From JACVRW01 sp963765135 (GTDB lineage Bacteria > Actinomycetota > Thermoleophilia > Solirubrobacterales > Thermoleophilaceae), in assembly GCA_963765135.1 (NCBI GenBank), contig CAVXUX010000001.1, positions 62,001-126,000 on the forward strand: DNA of 64,000 bases, read 5' to 3'. A program made the position numbers and the translations under genes. Below are positions 60,417 to 64,000 of this stretch, in pieces. A model generated the notes under the pieces. That model was not told the origin of the DNA and ran no database searches. It saw only the letters and a list, made by a program, of their open reading frames with translations. How positions within the stretch are numbered: position 1 is the stretch's first letter; the number at the start of each line of letters is the position of its first letter.

Positions 60417-61750
60417 CCGGCGGCTGGGGCGATGTTGTCGTTCACCCGGAAGAAGTTGTCCGGGTCGTACTTGGCCTTGATCTCCGCCAGACGCGCCATG
60501 TTGCGCCCGAGCGCCGAGTCCACCCCGGCGTCCGGGGCCTCGTCGGCCCGCCCGGTGAAGTTCAGGTAGACCTCACCGGTCCCGTACTCCTTGACGGCGT
60601 TCCAGGCGTCGCGCACCCACGCCACGTTGGCGTCGTCGTCCGCCGGCGTCGCTCCACATGCCGTCGATCGACACCATGTACAGCGGCTTGCGGGTGGCGA
60701 ACGCCGTGTCCTCCTCGCCGACCTTGGCGATCGCGCCGCCCATGGCGAACACGTTCATCAGGGTCAGAGGCGCCGGGCGCTCGCCGGCCTTCGCCGCGAT
60801 CGTCTCGATCGCCTCGTCGCTCAGCTCGTCCAGGTACTGCGACTTCCAGTACGCCCGGAGCTCGCCGCGCGGGAACAGCGGGTCGAAGCCGGTCTGGACG
60901 CCGACGAACGGCGTCGGGCCCGACATGTCGAACAGCGGCGTGCCGAGCTCGCGCAGGGGCGCCGTGATCTTCAGGCCCTCGTCCACGTCGCCGACGAAGA
61001 CGCCGCCCACGATCACGACCGGCCGGTCGTGGATCGCCTCGGGCAGCTCGGGGTTCGCCGGGAACGTGATGCCGACGCACACGGTCGTCACCTCGTCGGG
61101 CGCCTGCTCGACGTAGTCGCGCCAGCCGCGCAGCACCTGGGCGTACTCCTCGATCGGGTAGAAGGTGGCCGAGAAGGCGACCTCCGGCCCGACCGGGTGC
61201 AGGGCGAACGTGAACGACGTGACGATGCCGAAGTTGCCGCCGCCGCCGCGGATCGCCCAGTAGAGGTCGGGGTTCTCGTCCGGCGGACGCGGTCAGCACC
61301 TGGCCGTCGGCCGTCACGACCTCGGCCTCGAGGACGTTGTCGGACGACAGGCCGTGCTTGCGTCGCAGCCAGCCGTAGCCGCCGCCGAGCGTGAGCCCCG
61401 CGACGCCGGTGTCGGACACCACGCCGCCGGGCGTGGCCAGGCCGTGCGCCTGGGTCGCCTGGTCGACGTCCGACCAGAGCGCGCCGCCGCCGACCTTGGC
61501 GATCCTGCGCTCGGGGTCGACCTGCACGCCGTTCATCGGGCCGAGATCGATCAGCATCCCGCCGTCGATCGCGGACAGGCCCGCGATCGAATGACCGCCG
61601 CCGCGCACCGCGACGCGCAGGTTCTCCGTCTCGCGCTCGCTTGATCGCCGCCGCCACGTCATCGGTCGTCGAACAGCTGACGACCTCGTCTGGCCGGCTC
61701 GCGTGCATCGCGTTGAAGACGTCGCGCGCAGCTACCGCCTGTGTGGACAT
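60413..61750 (-). pseudogene. BBE-like FAD-dependent oxidase, three or more frame shifts
   Basis: ATG 61750 with AGGAGG about eight bases upstream opens STQAVAARDVFNAMHASRPD. Shifts near 61650, 61290 and 60655 connect: LRVAVRGGGHSIAGLSAIDG (FAD histidine site), GGVVSDTGVAGLTLGGGYGW and RKHGLSSDNVLEAEVV; then FPANPELPEAIHDRPVVI and RGELRAYWKSQYLDELSD; then the BBE tail YLNFTGRADEAP with YDPDNFFRVNDNI. This is the berberine-bridge/6-hydroxynicotine-oxidase branch of PCMH oxidases, normally with covalent FAD. All main motifs survive. The substrate is unknown. Confidence 0.8.
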
Positions 61751-61837
61751 GAACTGTCCTCCTAGTTAGGGGTTCGAGCCCATCCTCTCTCACCCGGCAC
61801 CCCCCTGTGTGTGAGGCGAGTCACTAACGTCGAAGCG

Positions 61838-63316
61838 GTGTACCGGGACTTCCCTGCCCTGAGCCTGCGCGGACTGACGAAGCGCTACGGCGACGGCACG
61901 CTCGCCCTCGAGGACTTCGACCTCGAGATCCCGGCGGGCGCGTTCTTCGGGCTGCTCGGCCCCAACGGCGCCGGCAAGACGACGCTGATCAGCGCGGTCT
62001 GCAACCTGCTGCGCGTCACCGAGGGCGAGATCAGCGTGTTCGGCGAGCCGCACGACTCGCTCCAGGCGCGCTCGTGGGTCGGCCTGGCCGAGCAGGACAT
62101 CAACCTCGACCGCTTCCTGACCGTGCGCGAGACGCTCACCTACCACGGCGGCTACTGGGGGATGCGCGACCCCGAGGAGCGCGCCGACGAGCTGATCGAG
62201 GCCTTCGGCCTGGGGCACAAGAGCGACACGCGCGCCCCGCGCCTGTCCGGCGGACAGCGCCGCCGGCTGCTGCTCGCCCGCGCGCTCATGCACCGCCCGC
62301 GACTGGTGATCCTCGACGAGCCGACCGCCGGCGTGGACTTCGAGCTGCGCCAGGAGCTGTGGCGCTACATCCGCCGGCTGCACGCCGAGGGCACCACGAT
62401 CCTGCTGACCACGCACTACCTGGAGGAGGCCGAGGAGCTGTGCGACGAGATCGCGCTGATCCGCGACGGGCACCTGATCGCGCGCGACAACGCGGAGGGC
62501 CTGCGCGACCACTTCGGCGTCGCGCGCCTCCAGGACGTCTACGTGAAGGCCATGGCGCTCGTGACGCCGCTCGTCTGGCTGTGCAAGCGCGAGACGCTGC
62601 GCGTGTCGAAGCTCTGGACCCAGACCGTGCTCGCGCCCGTGGTCTCGTCGATGCTGTTCATCCTCGTCTTCGGGCTCTCGCTCGGCGGGCGGATCAAGCA
62701 GGTCGGCGACGTGGACTACGAGGTCTTCATCGTCCCCGGGCTGATCACGATGGCGATGGCCCAGGCCGCGTACGCCAACAACGCCTCGACGATCTTCCAG
62801 GCGCGCTTCGACCGCTACGTCAACGACGTGCTGTCGGCCCCGATGCGGGCCTGGCAGATGACGCTCGGCTACACGGTCGGCGGCCTCGTGCGGGCGCTCG
62901 CGATCGGCATCTCGCTGCTGGTGCTCGGCTGGCTGCTCGTGGACGTGCCGGTCTCGCACCCGTTCGAGCTGGCCGTCGCGACGGCGCTCGGGCTGACGCT
63001 GTTCGCCTCGCTCGGCCTGGTCGTCGGGATCTACGCCGAGGTCTGGGACCACACCACGTTCATCCAGAACATCGTGATCCTGCCGCTGACGTTCGTGGGC
63101 GGCGTCTTCTACTCGGTCGACGTGCTGCCCTCCCCGTGGGAGGAGCTGTCGCACTTCAACCCGATCTTCTACCTCGTGAACGCCGTTCGCTACGGCTTCC
63201 TCGGCGAGAGCGACGTCTCGATCTGGCTCTCGCTCGGCGTGGTCGCGGTGCTCGCCGTTCCCGTCTACCTGTGGTCCCTGTGGCTGTTCAGCACCGGCAG
63301 GCGCTTGAAGGACTAG
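61838..63316 (+). CDS. ABC transporter with ATPase fused to ABC-2 permease
   Basis: About 492 aa. Residues 10-235 are an ATPase: LLGPNGAGKTTLISAV, GLAEQDINLDRFLTV, LSGGQRRRLLLARAL, LVILDEPTAGVD and LLTTHYLEEAEEL. Residues 245-490 are an ABC-2 permease with six helices (LAPVVSSMLFILVFGLSLG, PLTFVGGVFYSVDVLP, HFNPIFYLVNAVRYGFLG). These are usually separate proteins; here the ATPase end (LQDVYVKAM) runs straight into the permease. GTG 61838 is chosen since TAACGT (61825-61830) lies seven bases upstream; GTG 61811 adds nine residues. A drug, polysaccharide or lipid exporter role is typical. Confidence 0.86.
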   Translation: MYRDFPALSLRGLTKRYGDGTLALEDFDLEIPAGAFFGLLGPNGAGKTTLISAVCNLLRVTEGEISVFGEPHDSLQARSWVGLAEQDINLDRFLTVRETLTYHGGYWGMRDPEERADELIEAFGLGHKSDTRAPRLSGGQRRRLLLARALMHRPRLVILDEPTAGVDFELRQELWRYIRRLHAEGTTILLTTHYLEEAEELCDEIALIRDGHLIARDNAEGLRDHFGVARLQDVYVKAMALVTPLVWLCKRETLRVSKLWTQTVLAPVVSSMLFILVFGLSLGGRIKQVGDVDYEVFIVPGLITMAMAQAAYANNASTIFQARFDRYVNDVLSAPMRAWQMTLGYTVGGLVRALAIGISLLVLGWLLVDVPVSHPFELAVATALGLTLFASLGLVVGIYAEVWDHTTFIQNIVILPLTFVGGVFYSVDVLPSPWEELSHFNPIFYLVNAVRYGFLGESDVSIWLSLGVVAVLAVPVYLWSLWLFSTGRRLKD

Positions 63317-63978
63317 AGCGCCGCGTAGTTCGGTGCCGCAAGTGTCCACGCCTCGTCGAGTGGCGCGAGCACGTGGCGCGCGAGAAGCGAGCGGCGTTTC
63401 GGGACGAGGACTACTGGGGCCGTCCGGTCCCCGGATTCGGCGACCCGGACGCGCGCGTGTACGTGCTCGGGCTCGCGCCGGCTGCGCACGGCGGCAACCG
63501 CACCGGGCGCGTGTTCACGGGCGACCGGTCGGGCGACTGGCTGTTCGCCTCGCTCCACCGCACCGGGTTCGCGAACCAGCCGACGTCGGTCCACGCCGAC
63601 GACGGCCTGCGCCTCGACGGCGCCTTCATCGCCGCCGCGGTGCGCTGCGCGCCGCCCGCCAACAAGCCGCTGCCCGAGGAGCGCGACAACTGCCTTCCCT
63701 ACGCGGCGGAGGAGCTTCGGCTGATCCGGCCGGACGTGATCGTCTGCCTGGGCGCGTTCGCCTGGGACGCCGCCTGCCGCCTGCACGGCGTGCGCCCTCG
63801 GCCGCGCTTCGGGCACGGAGCCGAGCATCCGATCCCCGGTGGGCCGGTGCTGCTGGGCAGCTACCACGTCAGCCAGCAGAACACGTTCACCGGCAAGCTG
63901 ACCGAGCCGATGCTCGACGCCGTGTTCGAGAGGGCGCGCGAGCTCGCCGAGTCCCTTGCTAAGGTGCCGCGCTCGTAA
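63280..63978 (+). CDS. Uracil-DNA glycosylase, family 5 (UDGb type)
   Basis: About 232 aa from GTG 63280. The Fe-S cysteines appear in VRCRKCP, VRCAPPANK and ERDNC. GRPVPGFGDPDARVYVLGLA, APAAHGGNRTGRVFTGDRSG and the catalytic-loop LLGSYHVSQQNTFTGKLT (split: LLGSYHVSQQ) match family 5. These thermotolerant glycosylases remove uracil and hypoxanthine from DNA without a catalytic aspartate. The start overlaps the ABC gene by 37 bases; no ATG or GTG occurs closer to the conserved lead, though GTA occurs at RRVV. It ends 22 bases before the window edge. Confidence 0.88.
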   Translation: MAVQHRQALEGLERRVVRCRKCPRLVEWREHVAREKRAAFRDEDYWGRPVPGFGDPDARVYVLGLAPAAHGGNRTGRVFTGDRSGDWLFASLHRTGFANQPTSVHADDGLRLDGAFIAAAVRCAPPANKPLPEERDNCLPYAAEELRLIRPDVIVCLGAFAWDAACRLHGVRPRPRFGHGAEHPIPGGPVLLGSYHVSQQNTFTGKLTEPMLDAVFERARELAESLAKVPRS

Positions 63979-64000
63979 GGAGCCATAGCCGAGTCCTCGA

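Noticed and set aside
1..64000. Prophage, insertion sequence, attachment site or horizontally acquired island
   Set aside because: No integrase, transposase or terminal repeats were seen and composition looks uniform, apart from small AT-rich patches near promoters.

Overview
The window is very GC-rich, with GTG and some TTG starts, F420-type and PLP enzymes, a fused PafBC regulator, GT81 glucosyl-3-phosphoglycerate synthase, a mycobacterial-type FprA/ferredoxin pair and many secreted beta-propellers. This fits a high-GC actinobacterium, and the mix is most like Thermoleophilia (Solirubrobacterales relatives); that placement is inference. I see no phage, insertion sequence, CRISPR array or rRNA. 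There is one tRNA (Phe, GAA). Genes are packed: the longest gene-free gap is about 210 bases (45889-46100), and I recognise nothing in it except a ribosome binding site.

Layout. 1-4.9 kb: partial alpha/beta hydrolase; a LysR-HTH/esterase fusion coupled to a MetE-like methyltransferase; a secreted GH5 enzyme back-to-back with a VOC protein; MmcQ/YjbR. 5.05-12.9 kb: a catabolic run of SnoaL-like protein, aminotransferase, membrane protein, F420-type oxidoreductase, a fused hydantoinase/carbamoylase, a PaaK-like CoA ligase and an enoyl-CoA hydratase. 13-24.2 kb: membrane protein, two secreted propellers, DtxR regulator, SDR, ATP-dependent DNA ligase, two tandem circularly permuted PQQ-type sugar dehydrogenases, ECF42 sigma factor with DGPF partner, macro-domain protein and glycerate kinase. 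24.3-32.5 kb: DMT exporter/TetR pair, YihY, broken catalase, glucosylglycerate genes, DUF1998 helicase, M23 peptidase.

32.5-45.3 kb is the signalling region. A lipoprotein precedes a fully overlapping five-gene operon (ferredoxin, FprA, receiver fused to a thioredoxin-reductase-like flavoprotein, cyclic-nucleotide-binding histidine kinase, UBP zinc finger). Divergent to it lie a membrane Ser/Thr kinase and a truncated pseudokinase with the same ectodomain, followed by two FHA proteins, one with a DNA-binding domain, that share a palindrome in their promoters. A delta-60/RTX secreted protein closes the region. 45.3-64 kb: DUF2867, ankyrin protein, tRNA-Phe, ferritin-like protein, acid phosphatase, EcsC-like, SDR, YhaM-like nuclease, CarS-like membrane protein, PafBC, M14 peptidase, PPOX, rmlA/D/B, methyltransferase, FAD oxidase, ABC transporter and family 5 uracil-DNA glycosylase.

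Two features run through the window. First, about twenty genes have a -10-like hexamer (TAGNNT type) only 5-9 bases before the start codon and no Shine-Dalgarno, which points to leaderless transcription and settles several starts. Second, from 26.8 kb onward eleven genes carry single-base frame shifts between well-conserved halves, while the first 26 kb is clean. Assembly error looks more likely than decay.
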